From Gemmatimonadaceae bacterium (lineage in GTDB: Bacteria; Gemmatimonadota; Gemmatimonadetes; Gemmatimonadales; Gemmatimonadaceae), in NCBI GenBank assembly GCA_017881545.1, contig JADGQU010000134.1, positions 1-6,580 on the forward strand: DNA of 6,580 nt, written 5' to 3'. How positions within the stretch are numbered: position 1 is the first letter of the stretch; every line of letters begins with the position of its first letter. The translations under genes and the position numbers were made by a program. Positions 5,882-6,580 of the stretch are shown here, piece by piece. The notes below the pieces were generated by a model. The model saw only the letters and a program-made list of their open reading frames with translations. It had not been told where the DNA came from and ran no database searches.

Positions 5882-5911
5882 GCGGCCGCGTCCGCTGACG
5901 GAGATTGTCCA

Positions 5912-6580
5912 ATGAGAAAATTGTCTTTCGCAACCGCCGCGGCGCTGGCCGTCACCATCGTGGGACCCGCCCGCGCCGCCGACCTGCCGCTCAAGACAGA
6001 GACAACATTCGCTGCGCGGTTCAGTTGGACCGGCTGTTATCTCGGCGGCCATCTCGGCGGCGGCTTTGCACAAAAGAACATCACCGACCCGGCACAGCTG
6101 GTGCAGGATTCGTTTCTAGGTCTCGGCTCAACGGACGGGATCACAACGGTCAGTCCATCGCCAAGGGGCGTCGTGATCGGCGGGCAAATCGGCTGCGACT
6201 ACCAGTTCGCTCCCTCCTGGGTAGTCGGAATCGAAGGTGCTGCCTCCGGTTCCACGATGAAGGGCTCTGCGACCGTCGGGCTTCCGCTTGGTAATCCCGA
6301 CACGGCGCTGGTGCAGGCCAAGACGGATTTCATCACCAGCGTGACCGCGCGGGTCGGCTACGCATTCGACAACGTGCTGCTTTATGCCAAAGGCGGCGTT
6401 GCCATGGCGGCAGACCGATACGATATCACGGGTTCATTCGCCGACACGCCGTTCGGCTTTGTGGGCCTGGAAAACCGCTTCGGCTGGACCGCAGGCGGCG
6501 GCGTGGAATGGGCATTCTCGCAGCATTGGTCTGCCAGCTTCGAATACGATTACTATCAGTTTGGGCACAGCGTCATAGCG
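5912..6580 (+). CDS. Omp25/Omp31-type outer-membrane beta-barrel (porin family) protein, truncated by right edge
   Basis: The frame is open from ATG 5912 to the last base (223 codons) with no stop, so the gene continues past the window; members are usually about 230-280 residues. GGAG (5900-5903) lies eight bases before the ATG. Residues 1-23 form a signal peptide (MRKLSFATAAALAVTIVGPARA, cut before ADLP). SWTGCYLGGHLGG (38-50) is the hallmark first strand of rhizobial Omp25/31-like proteins, and GVVIGGQIGCDYQFAPSWVVGIE (from 86), VTARVGYAFDNVLLYAKGGVA (from 144), GWTAGGGVEWAFSQHWSASFEYDYY (from 191) are the repeating hairpins of a small eight-stranded barrel. Cys42 and Cys95 may form a disulfide. 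These proteins sit in the outer membrane with structural or surface roles. It belongs to the alphaproteobacterial right-hand piece, in tandem with the barrel protein before it. Confidence 0.9.
   Translation, partial: MRKLSFATAAALAVTIVGPARAADLPLKTETTFAARFSWTGCYLGGHLGGGFAQKNITDPAQLVQDSFLGLGSTDGITTVSPSPRGVVIGGQIGCDYQFAPSWVVGIEGAASGSTMKGSATVGLPLGNPDTALVQAKTDFITSVTARVGYAFDNVLLYAKGGVAMAADRYDITGSFADTPFGFVGLENRFGWTAGGGVEWAFSQHWSASFEYDYYQFGHSVIA

Noticed and set aside
5882..5889. NotI site (GCGGCCGC) right after a stop codon, suggestive of vector sequence
   Set aside because: Flanking sequence on both sides is normal coding DNA of the same alphaproteobacterial style and a natural ribosome-binding site follows; GC-rich genomes contain such sites by chance.

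Overview
The window looks like two unrelated pieces of genome joined at about position 4772-4777.

The left piece (1 to about 4774) is GC-rich and carries ordinary chromosomal housekeeping genes of a free-living bacterium. The gene set and style suggest a soil lineage such as Gemmatimonadota; this is my inference, and nothing here fixes the phylum. On the minus strand, a deoxyribose-phosphate aldolase gene (deoC, 739-1686) is followed after one base by an aldehyde dehydrogenase gene that runs off the left edge (1-737). DeoC releases acetaldehyde and the dehydrogenase can oxidise it, so the pair forms a plausible deoxynucleoside-catabolism operon. Divergent from deoC is a HAD-family phosphatase (1753-2424), then a seven-helix Bax inhibitor-1/YccA-type membrane protein (2463-3134). 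Converging on the latter is a pterin-4a-carbinolamine dehydratase (3187-3483, minus). Divergent from the dehydratase is an unrecognised exported or membrane protein with a zinc-protease-like HESAH motif, probably starting at a TTG (3509-4141). A short intergenic region follows, with inverted repeats and a good promoter that leads directly into a radical SAM gene at 4334.

The radical SAM gene is cut off after its CxxxCxxC and TDPYQP motifs. From codon 4775 the same reading frame continues as the C-terminal part of an outer-membrane beta-barrel protein of a kind I associate with Bradyrhizobium-like Alphaproteobacteria (often annotated cytochrome c), ending at 5881. It is followed by a tandem Omp25/31-type porin-family gene (5912 to the right edge) that is also typical of Rhizobiales. 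The two halves of the 4334-5881 reading frame belong to different cell compartments, protein families and probably phyla. A chimeric contig, or a very recent recombination, is far more likely than a functional fusion protein.

I found no mobile element, CRISPR array, tRNA or rRNA. I see no convincing new multi-gene system. The points most worth following are the junction itself, the HESAH protein and a possible leaderless-promoter pattern in the left piece.
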